Shown piece by piece: positions 1 through 7,266 of a DNA stretch of 33,931 nt. Every line of letters begins with the position of its first letter. The first letter of the stretch is position 1. A program made the translations under genes and the position numbers. The stretch is from Oscillospiraceae bacterium (lineage in GTDB: Bacteria; Bacillota_A; Clostridia; Oscillospirales; CAG-272): assembly GCA_015064425.1 (NCBI GenBank), contig SVSF01000007.1, forward strand, positions 1 through 33,931. Direction: 5' to 3'. Below the pieces are notes generated by a model that saw nothing but the letters and a program-made list of their open reading frames with translations, was not told the DNA's origin and searched no databases.

Positions 1-131
1 TCATTCCTTGGATAATGAAACCTTGCAAAATATTGTTTTATCTATTAACTTGAGACCAAAAAAATGTTTGGGCTGGCTTTCGCCTTTTGAAGCATTTTTT
101 GGTGTTGCACTTGCTTGACAATTTGCCGTGG
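1..131 (+). mobile_element. Right end of an IS30-family insertion sequence (cut by window edge)
   Basis: The first 118 bases encode the C-terminus of an IS30-type transposase, and the stop codon is followed at once by TTGACAATTTGCC, which resembles the terminal inverted repeats I associate with IS30-like elements of Firmicutes. The exact right end is uncertain and is placed near base 131; no target-site duplication can be judged because the left end lies outside the window. Confidence 0.6.
2..118 (+). CDS. IS30-family transposase, C-terminal fragment
   Basis: Reading frame 2 runs open from the window edge to a TGA at 116-118 and encodes 38 residues. The tail contains LNLRPKK-like and SPFEAFF-like segments (here INLRPKKCLGW followed by LSPFEAFFG), which match the end of the IS30 DDE transposase, where the consensus is an N-RPRK-L-W-TP-E-F string just before the C-terminus. 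The catalytic residues would lie upstream of the window, so whether the element is intact cannot be told. It points toward the 3' end of spoIIR, with a possible terminator between them. Confidence 0.7.
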   Translation, partial: HSLDNETLQNIVLSINLRPKKCLGWLSPFEAFFGVALA

Positions 132-200
132 CACGGCGTAGACGTGACGGAAGGAGCCCGCGTAACTTTTAGATTAAACCAAATTTATCGTAACGCGCTC

Positions 201-246
201 TCCCTCAGTCTCGCATTCGCTCACCAGCTCCCTCCCGGAGGGAGCT
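201..246. repeat. Short palindromic dispersed-type repeat
   Basis: The stretch CTCCCTCAGTCTCGCATTCG followed by a perfect inverted repeat, AGCTCCCTCC (226-235) and GGAGGGAGCT (237-246) around one central base, resembles a family of intergenic repeats scattered through gut Clostridia genomes. It occurs once here, so its repetitive nature is from memory of such genomes, not shown by the window. Confidence 0.5.
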
Positions 247-305
247 TCTGGTTGTAGCCGTTTGTTCGGTTGCTATCCCGTATAATTAAAACTGTCCTTT
301 ATAAC

Positions 306-332
306 CCGAAGCATTTTTGCTCCGGATTTTTT
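306..332 (+). terminator. Possible intrinsic terminator downstream of the IS30 end
   Basis: CCGAAGCA (306-313) pairs with TGCTCCGG (318-325) with one mismatch and is followed by ATTTTTT. In this orientation it would stop transcription coming from the insertion sequence before it runs antisense into spoIIR. The stem is short, so this is tentative. Confidence 0.4.
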
Positions 333-334
333 AT

Positions 335-949
335 TTATTTCTTTCTCAGCATTATTCCCCTTGAGATCTCGTTGAATATCTCAGCTATTCTGAACTTTAT
401 AAGGTATTTGGGTTCATCGTTTTCGGTAAGTATCTTTATCTGTTCTCCCGTAAAGCCCGCGCTTACAAATTTTTCTCTTGCCCTTGCGCTGTTGATGCAC
501 AAAGAGGGAAAGATCACGCACCACCAATTTTCCCCTTCCGCCTCCGCAATCTCCACTCTTAACGATCGGTATGTTCCCGCAGGAAGACTGAAGCCCTCAT
601 AATTTTTCGCAGGATAGTACTCTTCTCCAAAGCTGCAGTTAACGGAATACGGATACCCGCGGGATGCCAGGAACTTTTCCGAAAAGCTTTCCATATCCGA
701 AAGCATAAGAACAATCTGTTCTTCCGCCCGGTCTATGCTTTCGCAGGCTTCAAATATTTCTCCGTATTTATTGAGCAGCTCATCCCTCAGTTCCAGCTTG
801 AGGCTCTGTTCCTTTTCACTGTCATCCTTGGCTATAACGTGAAATCTTATGACCTTGCCGTATACGTCTCCGTCCGCAATAACGGGAATAAGATTTCCCG
901 TAATGAAAAGGCAAAGCACCATTATACAAAAAATTTTTACATATCTCAT
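335..949 (-). CDS. spoIIR: Stage II sporulation protein R (SpoIIR)
   Basis: SpoIIR is made in the forespore, secreted into the intermembrane space and needed for SpoIIGA to process pro-SigmaE in the mother cell. The 204-residue protein starts with a hydrophobic export signal (residues about 4-25). The family signature follows: KVIRFHVIAKDD with a run of conserved acidic and lysine residues, then YYPAKNYEGFSLPAGTYRSL and the ENWWCVIFPSLC segment. Length fits the family. The start is supported by AAGGAGATATGAT just before the ATG. It lies 72 bases downstream of the nucleotidyltransferase gene on the same strand. I looked for a SigmaF-type promoter in that gap and found no convincing one. Its presence says that the organism, or its recent ancestor, forms endospores. 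Confidence 0.93.
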   Translation of the reverse strand: MRYVKIFCIMVLCLFITGNLIPVIADGDVYGKVIRFHVIAKDDSEKEQSLKLELRDELLNKYGEIFEACESIDRAEEQIVLMLSDMESFSEKFLASRGYPYSVNCSFGEEYYPAKNYEGFSLPAGTYRSLRVEIAEAEGENWWCVIFPSLCINSARAREKFVSAGFTGEQIKILTENDEPKYLIKFRIAEIFNEISRGIMLRKK

Positions 950-1021
950 ATCATATCTCCTTTTGAGGAATTAGGTCTGTAAACATAATTCCCCACAAAA
1001 GAAACACTCATTCAGATAAGC

Positions 1022-1954
1022 TTAAAAAATCAGGGAATCGTTTTTTAAGCTCTGAAGCTTACACATTTTTGTAATATGAGCACCGCTCCTTACCACACTG
1101 CCCTTCGGTAAAACAATGCCTTCATCTATTTTCACGTTGCTGCATATAATTGATGAATCTATTACCGCTCCGCTTCCCACGTCAACATTATCAAAGATCA
1201 CGGATGCCCTGACGTCGGCATCTTTCGCAATGCTGCAGCCCTTACCGCACACGTTCTTAGTATCGGAAACGTGAAAATTTCCCGTATAAAACGCTTTTAT
1301 GCTTCCTATATCACACCAATAGTCCTTTGAAACGTGTGCATAAAGACCTGACCCTCTGCGAAGCATTTCAGGGAAAAGATCTTTTGAAAAATCGAATTTT
1401 CTGCCTTCCGGTACAAGATCGAATACCTTCTTTTCAACGATATACATACCGGTATTAACGAAATTGGAAAAGCTTTTTCCCTGAGGCTTTTCTATAAAGC
1501 GTTCCACTCTTCCCTCTTTTGAAAAGGAGACTACTCCGTACCCGGAAGTGTCTTCCACTTCCTTTAATATCATAGTAAGCTCGGCGCCCCTGTCCTTATG
1601 GCTCTTCTCAGCCTCCGTTATATCCGTTTCGCACAGAGCATCCCCGCAGATCACCAAAAAACGTTCTCCCAGCTCCGATATAACGCTCTTTACGCTTCCC
1701 GCAGTACCCAGAGGCTCTTTTTCGGTAAAATATTTAAGTTTAACTCCGAGACTGCTCTCTCCGTAGTATTCTTTTATCTTTTCTCCGAGATAGCAAAGTG
1801 TCACTACCGCCTCGTCAATTCCGTTCTTTTTTAAAAGCTCAAGTATATGAGACATACAGGGCTTTCCCCCTATAGGGACCAGAGGCTTCGGCATATCCTC
1901 GGTTATTGGTCTGAGCCTGCTTCCTTCTCCGCCTGCCAAAATTACTGCTTTCAT
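1022..1954 (-). CDS. Sugar-phosphate nucleotidyltransferase (mannose-1-phosphate guanylyltransferase-like)
   Basis: Predicted cytoplasmic enzyme that joins an NTP and a sugar 1-phosphate to give an NDP-sugar and pyrophosphate. The 310-residue protein has the N-terminal nucleotidyltransferase fold with the GGEGSRLRPIT loop (residues 8-18) and MPKPLVPIGGKP (about 21-32), the ICGDAL metal-binding region near 100, and a C-terminal left-handed beta-helix-like part with hexapeptide-like repeats (about 235-295). GDP-mannose type enzymes are the closest by look, but heptose or glucose phosphates are possible. The ATG is preceded by AAAGGAGAACGGAT. There is a SigA-type promoter upstream (1984-2013). 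No sugar pathway neighbours in the window fix the substrate. Confidence 0.85.
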   Translation of the reverse strand: MKAVILAGGEGSRLRPITEDMPKPLVPIGGKPCMSHILELLKKNGIDEAVVTLCYLGEKIKEYYGESSLGVKLKYFTEKEPLGTAGSVKSVISELGERFLVICGDALCETDITEAEKSHKDRGAELTMILKEVEDTSGYGVVSFSKEGRVERFIEKPQGKSFSNFVNTGMYIVEKKVFDLVPEGRKFDFSKDLFPEMLRRGSGLYAHVSKDYWCDIGSIKAFYTGNFHVSDTKNVCGKGCSIAKDADVRASVIFDNVDVGSGAVIDSSIICSNVKIDEGIVLPKGSVVRSGAHITKMCKLQSLKNDSLIF

Positions 1955-1983
1955 ATCCGTTCTCCTTTTTATTATTCAAAAAA

Positions 1984-2013
1984 AGTATACGCAGACGGAT
2001 AATTTTTATACAA
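1984..2013 (-). promoter_or_regulatory. SigA-type promoter for the nucleotidyltransferase gene
   Basis: On the minus strand TTGTAT (2008-2013) and TATACT (1984-1989) are 18 bases apart, about 30 bases before the ATG. Match is good but not perfect. Confidence 0.5.
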
Positions 2014-2030
2014 AAGAGAATATATGCTTT

Positions 2031-2076
2031 GTCACGGTCAATAATATGACCAAGAAAAGGAGGCGCAGACCGTGAC
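2031..2076 (+). promoter_or_regulatory. Inverted repeat enclosing the ribosome binding site and GTG start of the small gene at 2072
   Basis: GTCACGGTC (2031-2039) is perfectly complementary to GACCGTGAC (2068-2076). The second arm contains the GTG start codon (2072-2074), and the loop carries AAAAGGAGG (2055-2063). A competing smaller hairpin, GGTCA (2036-2040) with TGACC (2047-2051), shares the left arm. If transcribed, the long stem would bury the start codon. See findings. Confidence 0.5.
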
Positions 2077-2356
2077 AATAAGAGGATATCAGAAAAGAAT
2101 GATAATACTTAAAAACGTAAGATCCGAGATATTTGAAGAAGCGCAGTTTATACTGCGCTCCGAAAAAGTAAATTACGAACCTTCCGACATATTAAACGAA
2201 GCCGAAAGAATAATAAACGAAAGCACTTTCGGGAAAACGGAGAACTTTTGTTCCCGTGCCGTAAAGATCAGACTCTCCGCCTTGTACTTTATAGGGGGAG
2301 CCTTATGCGGCGGGTTCCTCTTTGCTCTCATTGCCGTACTTTTTAAATTTTTATAG
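2072..2356 (+). CDS. Small membrane-anchored protein of unknown function
   Basis: 94 residues with no family that I recognise. Residues 1-65 are charged and helical (segment SEIFEEAQFILRSEK, then an NEAERIINES helix), and residues about 70-92 form one C-terminal hydrophobic helix (LSALYFIGGALCGGFLFALI), so it is likely tail-anchored with the N-terminus in the cytoplasm. The start is GTG at 2072 with a strong AAAAGGAGG eight bases upstream; the ATG at 2099 is an alternative that would give 85 residues. It is convergent with the next gene, and the last six bases of the two genes overlap. The start codon sits inside a long inverted repeat. Confidence 0.7.
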   Translation: MTIRGYQKRMIILKNVRSEIFEEAQFILRSEKVNYEPSDILNEAERIINESTFGKTENFCSRAVKIRLSALYFIGGALCGGFLFALIAVLFKFL

Positions 2357-2563
2357 GTCGTCTGCATCCTGAGTAGGAACTTTACTTGAAGAATAAAGTC
2401 TCATATATGTCTTCCCGCCGGAAACGTTCTTTGAGACCATATTTTCATCAATGGGTATTCCTGTATAGCTTCCGAGAACGTCGCTGTTGATATTTCCGGA
2501 TCCTTTGCGGTCCCTGAGAGCGGATACCGCATCTTTCACTCTTTTTTTATTGTCTTTATTCAT
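2351..2563 (-). CDS. Small hypothetical protein, 70 residues
   Basis: Small soluble, highly charged protein. It has a basic helical N-terminus (MNKDNKKRVKDAVSALRDRK), then a DVLGSYTGIPIDE segment and a tail ending in PTQDADDL. I have the impression that similar short proteins occur in Clostridia, but I know no function. The start chosen is the ATG at 2563 because ATGGAGGTGC lies immediately before it; an ATG at 2575 is in frame but itself overlaps that ribosome binding site. It is divergent from the RNase J operon, whose promoter lies about 65 bases upstream, and convergent with the small membrane protein gene. Confidence 0.7.
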   Translation of the reverse strand: MNKDNKKRVKDAVSALRDRKGSGNINSDVLGSYTGIPIDENMVSKNVSGGKTYMRLYSSSKVPTQDADDL

Positions 2564-2628
2564 ATGCACCTCCATATGGTGATATTATTTTACCCATAGG
2601 GAATATATATATGCAGAGCGTCATATAT

Positions 2629-2657
2629 TTGACATAGGCTTACAGTTGTGGTATAAT
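2629..2657 (+). promoter_or_regulatory. SigA promoter of the RNase J operon
   Basis: Perfect TTGACA (2629-2634), 17-base spacer, perfect TATAAT (2652-2657). Transcription should begin near 2664, leaving a leader of about 160 bases before rnj. Confidence 0.85.
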
Positions 2658-2663
2658 AAAGAC

Positions 2664-2823
2664 GCTTTATTTGAACGGCTACATCCGGACAGGCAGGCAA
2701 ACGGTAGGAGCGGCATTGATACCGTTTTTAAAAAACTGTCCCACACATTCAAAACGAGAGGCTTGTCACAGACAGGCTTTGTTTCCGTGTATAAAAACTG
2801 ATATTCAAACAGAAAGGAGACAT
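2664..2823 (+). promoter_or_regulatory. Structured leader of the RNase J operon
   Basis: About 160 bases between the predicted transcription start and the ATG. AACGGTA (2700-2706) pairs with TACCGTT (2720-2726) just before a run of five T, which is a weak attenuator-like hairpin. GCTTGTC (2761-2767) pairs with GACAGGC (2771-2777) around ACA. I match it to no known riboswitch class. A processing or autoregulation site for the encoded RNase is possible but is only a guess. Confidence 0.35.
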
Positions 2824-4551
2824 ATGTCTTACAGTACAAAGAAAAGATTTAACAAAAAATTCAAAAAGATAAAAAAGAATGAAACCAAAAAAATAGGTAA
2901 ACTCAAGGTAATGCTTTTGGGCGGTATCGACGAGATAGGAAAAAACATAACGGCGATAGAATATGAAAACGATATTATCGTAATAGACTGCGGTCTGGGG
3001 TTCCCCGATGAAGATATGTACGGAATAGATCTTGTAATACCGGATACCCAGTACCTTGAATCCAATATAGACAGAGTACGCGGTATTTTTCTCACCCACG
3101 GACACGAGGATCATATTGGTGCACTTCCTTACGTTTTAAAGACCCTTCCCGTCCCCGTATACGGCACTAAGCTCACCCTGGGCATTCTTTCCGGAAAGCT
3201 TAAGGAGCACAGTTATGAAAAAGAACCGAGGCTCGTATGCGTAGAAGCGGGGGACGTTATAAATGCAGGTGAGATGAGCGTTGAATTTATTCACGTCAAT
3301 CACTCCATTGCAGATGCATGCTGCCTTGCGGTAAAGACACCCAGGGGTACCGTTATTCACTCGGGAGACTTTAAAATAGATTTAAGTCCCGTGGACGGAG
3401 AGATAACGGATATTGCGCGCCTCGGACAGTTGGGCAAAGAAGGAGTTCTCCTTCTTATGTGCGAATCTACAAATGCGGAACGTCCCGGCTTTACCCCTTC
3501 GGAAAAGCTTGTTGGAAAATCCCTTGACAATATATTTATGCTAAACAAGGATAAGAGAATAGTTATTGCTACCTTCTCCTCCAACGTTCACAGAGTTCAG
3601 CAGATAATCAACACCAGCGTTCAGTTCGGCAGAAAGGTCGCCGTTACGGGAAGAAGTATGCAAAGCATACTCAAGGCGGCAATAGACCTCGGATATATGG
3701 ACGTGCCCGACGGAGTGCTTATAGATATCTCTGAGATCAAGAGGCATAATCCCGAAAAGCTTACCATTATAACCACCGGCAGCCAGGGAGAGCCTATGTC
3801 CGCTCTTTACAGAATGGCATACGGAGATCACGATAAGATAATACTCGGTTCTCACGACCTTGTGGTAATAAGCGCCCACGCTATTCCCGGAAACGAAAAG
3901 CTTGTTGACAAGATAATAAACGAGCTGTTCAAAAACGGCGTTTCCGTATTCAGAGACGTTGGTACGGAAGTACACGTATCAGGTCACGCGGCGCAGGAAG
4001 AACTGAAGCTTATGCATGCTCTTGTAAAGCCAAAGTATTTTATGCCCATACACGGCGAGCACAAACATCTTATTACACACAAGGAGCTTGCAAAAACTAT
4101 GGGTATGAATGAGGACCGCATCTTTATTGCGGATCTTGGCAGAATACTCGAATTTGACGACAAGGGTGCAAAGTTCAACGGCATTGCTCCGGCAGGCAAG
4201 CTCTTGATAGACGGCTACGGAGTGGGAGACGTCGGAAATATTGTACTCAGAGACAGAAAGCATCTTTCCGAGGACGGCATAATCATTGTCGTCTCCGTAG
4301 TAAGTGCAGACGATTGCTCTCTGCTTTCGGGTCCGGATATCGTATCCCGAGGCTTTGTTTACGTAAGAGAATCCGAGGAGCTTATGACAGAAGTCAAAAA
4401 ACTTGCCGACGAGGCGGTAAATAAGTGTATCAACCGCAATATCGACGATTGGAACGAAATAAAGTCCCATATAAAGAACAGTCTTTCAAAGTATATATAT
4501 AACAAGACCGGCAGAAAGCCTATGATACTCCCCGTTATAATGGAAGTATAA
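2824..4551 (+). CDS. rnjA: Ribonuclease J
   Basis: Endoribonuclease and 5'-to-3' exoribonuclease central to mRNA decay and rRNA maturation in Firmicutes. The 575-residue product has a basic, lysine-rich N-terminal extension (residues 1-26), then the metallo-beta-lactamase fold with the zinc motif THGHEDHIGA (91-100), a GDFKID segment, a beta-CASP domain with EGTN-like CESTNAERPG, and the C-terminal half with MPIHGEHKHL and the J-type C-terminal domain. Length is slightly above the usual 555 because of the basic N-terminus. The ATG at 2824 follows AGAAAGGAGACAT; in-frame codons further upstream have no ribosome binding site and lie in the leader. First gene of a five-gene operon that runs to 7224. 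Confidence 0.93.
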   Translation: MSYSTKKRFNKKFKKIKKNETKKIGKLKVMLLGGIDEIGKNITAIEYENDIIVIDCGLGFPDEDMYGIDLVIPDTQYLESNIDRVRGIFLTHGHEDHIGALPYVLKTLPVPVYGTKLTLGILSGKLKEHSYEKEPRLVCVEAGDVINAGEMSVEFIHVNHSIADACCLAVKTPRGTVIHSGDFKIDLSPVDGEITDIARLGQLGKEGVLLLMCESTNAERPGFTPSEKLVGKSLDNIFMLNKDKRIVIATFSSNVHRVQQIINTSVQFGRKVAVTGRSMQSILKAAIDLGYMDVPDGVLIDISEIKRHNPEKLTIITTGSQGEPMSALYRMAYGDHDKIILGSHDLVVISAHAIPGNEKLVDKIINELFKNGVSVFRDVGTEVHVSGHAAQEELKLMHALVKPKYFMPIHGEHKHLITHKELAKTMGMNEDRIFIADLGRILEFDDKGAKFNGIAPAGKLLIDGYGVGDVGNIVLRDRKHLSEDGIIIVVSVVSADDCSLLSGPDIVSRGFVYVRESEELMTEVKKLADEAVNKCINRNIDDWNEIKSHIKNSLSKYIYNKTGRKPMILPVIMEV

Positions 4552-4584
4552 GAGATAGGCAGCGAAAGCCAAAGGAGAAAAAAA

Positions 4585-5121
4585 TTGTTCAGAAAAAACG
4601 TATCGCTCCGTTTTAAATCAATAATAACCGATCTGAGTCTTCCGGGGCTCTTAAAGGTCGGAGAAATACTCTGCGCCCCTTCCGAAGAGGATGACCGCGA
4701 ATCAAAGGAAGAGCTTGAAAAACGTCTGTCCGCCTGTGAAAAAGAGGTGTATGAATATATCTCTGCTGCAGAACTTTCGGGAGACGGTACCCAGATCAGT
4801 CTCGTTTATGAAGATAATCTCGGAGCTGAAGGGAAATGTATCAATATGATAAACTTCAATACCAATGCCTCGGAATGTGTACGCCTCGTAAGAGACGGAG
4901 CAATAACAAGCTCTATGATCTTCAACAAGAAGGATCCGTTCAGCAGATGCTCGTACAACGTGTCGAGCATTCCTCTTGAATTCGGTATATACACGAGAGC
5001 AGTAGACAACAAGCTTACGGAAAACGGAGGTTCGTTGATGCTGGATTACGTTCTTGAAATAAGAGGACACAAGGTACAGCGATGCCAGACCTTCATAAAC
5101 ATTCTTTCAAGAGGAAAATAA
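4585..5121 (+). CDS. DUF1934 (YwiB-like) beta-barrel protein
   Basis: 178 residues. The C-terminal two thirds (about 50-175) fit the DUF1934 family: a calycin-like beta barrel in which strands such as TQISLVYEDN and the closing SLMLDYVLEIRGHKVQRCQT are conserved. The B. subtilis homologue YwiB has no established function. The N-terminal 50 residues (basic start, then an acidic helix with SEEDDRESKEELEKRL) extend the usual domain. The start is TTG at 4585, chosen because AAAGGAG sits seven bases upstream. It follows rnjA by 33 bases and precedes holA by 19, so it is in the same operon. Confidence 0.8.
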   Translation: MFRKNVSLRFKSIITDLSLPGLLKVGEILCAPSEEDDRESKEELEKRLSACEKEVYEYISAAELSGDGTQISLVYEDNLGAEGKCINMINFNTNASECVRLVRDGAITSSMIFNKKDPFSRCSYNVSSIPLEFGIYTRAVDNKLTENGGSLMLDYVLEIRGHKVQRCQTFINILSRGK

Positions 5122-5140
5122 AGAAAAGGAGCGGTAGGAA

Positions 5141-6187
5141 ATGACGGTCACGGAATTAAATAAAGAAATAAAGACCTCCTCTCTTACCGGAGCCTACATT
5201 TTTTTCGGTAACGAGGATTATCTTAAAAATCACTATATAAAGACCGTACGGAAGACCGTGCTCGGTTCAGAGGATACAAATGATATAAACTACATCCGTT
5301 TTGACTCGGAGAACTTTTCGCTTTCGGCTTTAAGCTCCGCTATCGAGACCCTTCCCTGCTTTGCGGAAAAAAAGATGATAGAGATATACGAATGCGATCT
5401 TATCTCTATGAACGAAGGAGATACAGAGGATCTTAAAGGGATCTTAGGCTCCTTGGATTTCCACGATCACAACGTACTGGTGTTCTTTACAAGACCCTTT
5501 GAATTCGATCCGGGTACTTACAAAAAAGGTGCGCTTATTCCCTCGAAACAGATGGCAAGCCTTTCGGAGGTAGCGAAATGCGTTGCCTTTGAATATGAAA
5601 GCGAGTCAAAGCTCGTTTCCTGGATAAAAAGGCATTTCGATGCAGACGGACTTTCGGTAAACGATGCCGATTCAAGAATGCTTATTGATTACTGCGGAAG
5701 AGATATGTATTGCCTCTCATCTGAAATAGCAAAGCTTTCCGCATATCTGAAGGCGGAAGAAAGAACCGAGCTGTGTTCAAAAGATATCGAGCTTATATGT
5801 ATAAGAAACAGAGAGTACGGGGCCTTTGCCTTTTCAAACGCTATTCTTGAAGGAAACGTTGATACAGCATATGCAGTACTTGCAAAGCTTCGGGAACAGA
5901 GAGAAAAGCCGGAATACATCCTTTCGGCAATATCGAACACCTTTGCCAATCTCTGCCTTGTGAAGGCGCTGGCGGAAAACGGAGCGACAAAGCAGGACGT
6001 GGCGCAAAAGCTGAAGATACACGAATACAGTGCCGGACTCTATCTCAACACGGTGAAAAACAAAAGTCCGAAAAAGCTTCGCAAGCTCTTTGACAGATGC
6101 TTCGAAGCGGATGTAAAGCTTAAAAACTCCCCTCTTGACACAGACGAGGTGCTTGACCGTCTCGTCATATCCACGGTAGGTCTCTGA
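5141..6187 (+). CDS. holA: DNA polymerase III delta subunit (clamp loader)
   Basis: HolA is the subunit of the clamp loader that opens the beta sliding clamp during replication. The 348-residue length is typical. Visible family features are the N-terminal AAA-like domain with AYIFFGNEDYLKNHYI (about 19-34), the YECDL-like region after the LSSAIETLPCFAEKKMIEI segment, the hydrophobic VLVFF strand near 110, and the C-terminal helical collar including AISNTFANLCLVKAL and the closing DEVLDRLVIS. No nucleotide-binding P-loop is seen, which is normal for delta. AAAGGAGCGGTAGGAA precedes the ATG. The next gene starts one base after the stop, indicating tight coupling. Confidence 0.9.
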   Translation: MTVTELNKEIKTSSLTGAYIFFGNEDYLKNHYIKTVRKTVLGSEDTNDINYIRFDSENFSLSALSSAIETLPCFAEKKMIEIYECDLISMNEGDTEDLKGILGSLDFHDHNVLVFFTRPFEFDPGTYKKGALIPSKQMASLSEVAKCVAFEYESESKLVSWIKRHFDADGLSVNDADSRMLIDYCGRDMYCLSSEIAKLSAYLKAEERTELCSKDIELICIRNREYGAFAFSNAILEGNVDTAYAVLAKLREQREKPEYILSAISNTFANLCLVKALAENGATKQDVAQKLKIHEYSAGLYLNTVKNKSPKKLRKLFDRCFEADVKLKNSPLDTDEVLDRLVISTVGL

Positions 6188-6188
6188 T

Positions 6189-6785
6189 ATGGATAAGCTT
6201 AAAATAAATATGCCCGTTATAGTTGAGGGCAAGTACGACAAGATAAAGCTTTCCTCGGTGATCGATGCAACTGTCATCAGCACAGACGGATTCGGCATCT
6301 TCAAGAAAAAAGAAAAAGATGCACTCATAAAAAAGCTTGCCGAAAGATCAAAAATAATAGTCTTTACGGACAGCGACGGTGCGGGACTGGTCATACGCAA
6401 TCATTTTTCGGGCATTATACCAAAGGACAGACTGATACATATATACACACCTCAGATAAAGGGCAAAGAAAAAAGGAAAACCGCCCCCTCTAAAGAAGGA
6501 TATCTCGGTGTGGAGGGTCAAGATACGGAACTGCTTTTGTCTCTGTTCCGTCCGTTTGCGGAGGATGCTCCGAGAAAAACCTCTGCCTCTCTTACAAAAT
6601 ACGATCTTTATGAGATGGGACTAAGCGGCAGAGAGGAAAGCAAGGCAAAAAGGACTGCGCTTGCAAGAGTAATGGGGCTTCCGTCCGACATTTCCGCCAA
6701 CGCTATGCTTGAAGCCGTAAACCTTCTTTATACGGAAGAGGAGTTTATGGAATTTCTCCGGCTTGCGGAAGAAAAGATGCAATAA
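6189..6785 (+). CDS. rnmV: Ribonuclease M5-like Toprim protein
   Basis: RNase M5 matures 5S rRNA. The 198-residue protein has an N-terminal Toprim domain: VIVEGKYDKIKL (residues about 9-20) with the catalytic Glu, STDGFGIFKKK, and VFTDSDGAG (about 58-66) with the metal-binding Asp pair. The C-terminal half (about 110-198) is the helical region typical of the clostridial M5 group (DUF4093), with YDLYEMGLSG. It starts one base after the holA stop and has no strong ribosome binding site of its own, so translation is probably coupled to holA. A 5S rRNA is not in the window, so the substrate is inferred from the family. Confidence 0.8.
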   Translation: MDKLKINMPVIVEGKYDKIKLSSVIDATVISTDGFGIFKKKEKDALIKKLAERSKIIVFTDSDGAGLVIRNHFSGIIPKDRLIHIYTPQIKGKEKRKTAPSKEGYLGVEGQDTELLLSLFRPFAEDAPRKTSASLTKYDLYEMGLSGREESKAKRTALARVMGLPSDISANAMLEAVNLLYTEEEFMEFLRLAEEKMQ

Positions 6786-6801
6786 AAAAGGATAATGGAA
6801 A

Positions 6802-7224
6802 ATGATAAAGAAAATAAAAGAACTGCTAAAAAAATACCGCGAAACTATAAGCTATCTCTTTTTCGGCGTCCTCACTACGGTAGTTGATTTCGTTGCATTT
6901 TTCATATTGAATGACGTATTTAAGCTCCCTTCGGAGGATCTGTCCCAGCTCCTCTGTCAGATAATAGCGATGACCTTTGCCTTCGTTACGAATAAGATAT
7001 TCGTTTTTAAGGACGATACCCGCTCATTCTCTAAAATAGTCGGAATGTTCCTTTCCTTTGCGGGACTCAGGGTAGTAAGTATTCTTCTCAACAGCGCTTT
7101 CTTCTTCGTGTTCAGAACTATGCTCCAATTTAACGAATACCTTGTAAAGGCTGTAGGCTCCGTTTTCGTAATAATTCTCAATTACGTATTCTCAAAATTA
7201 TTTGTTTTTAAGAACAAGAAATAA
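6802..7224 (+). CDS. GtrA-family membrane protein
   Basis: GtrA proteins are small four-helix membrane proteins linked to translocation or modification of lipid-linked sugars in cell-envelope polysaccharide synthesis. The 140-residue product has four hydrophobic segments (about 16-37, 48-68, 80-105 and 112-133) and family-like motifs such as YLFFGVLTTVVDF near the start, FVTNKIFVFKD after helix 2, and the end NYVFSKLFVFK. It is last in the RNase J operon and is followed by a strong terminator. Its link to the RNA and replication genes upstream is not obvious. It starts after AAAGGATAATGGAAA. Confidence 0.88.
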   Translation: MIKKIKELLKKYRETISYLFFGVLTTVVDFVAFFILNDVFKLPSEDLSQLLCQIIAMTFAFVTNKIFVFKDDTRSFSKIVGMFLSFAGLRVVSILLNSAFFFVFRTMLQFNEYLVKAVGSVFVIILNYVFSKLFVFKNKK

Positions 7225-7225
7225 A

Positions 7226-7266
7226 TCAAAAGCTTCCTCAAACCGTTGAGGAAGCTTTTGATTTTT
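7226..7266. terminator. Bidirectional intrinsic terminator
   Basis: TCAAAAGCTTCCTCAA (7226-7241) and its exact complement (7246-7261) around a four-base loop, then TTTTT. Arms start with AAAA on the other side, so it can end both the rnjA operon and the convergent AraC gene. Confidence 0.88.

Noticed and set aside
950..1021. SigmaF-type promoter for spoIIR
   Set aside because: I looked for GYATA and GGnnAnAnT with a suitable gap; only a poor GGGGAATTA-like match was seen, so no site was reported.
3979..4470. A 163-codon open frame antisense to the RNase J gene
   Set aside because: It lies fully inside rnjA on the other strand, has no ribosome binding site and no recognisable domain; its openness follows from rnjA codon use.
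5834..6400. A 188-codon open frame antisense to the holA/rnmV junction
   Set aside because: It overlaps two clear genes on the plus strand and shows no family motif.
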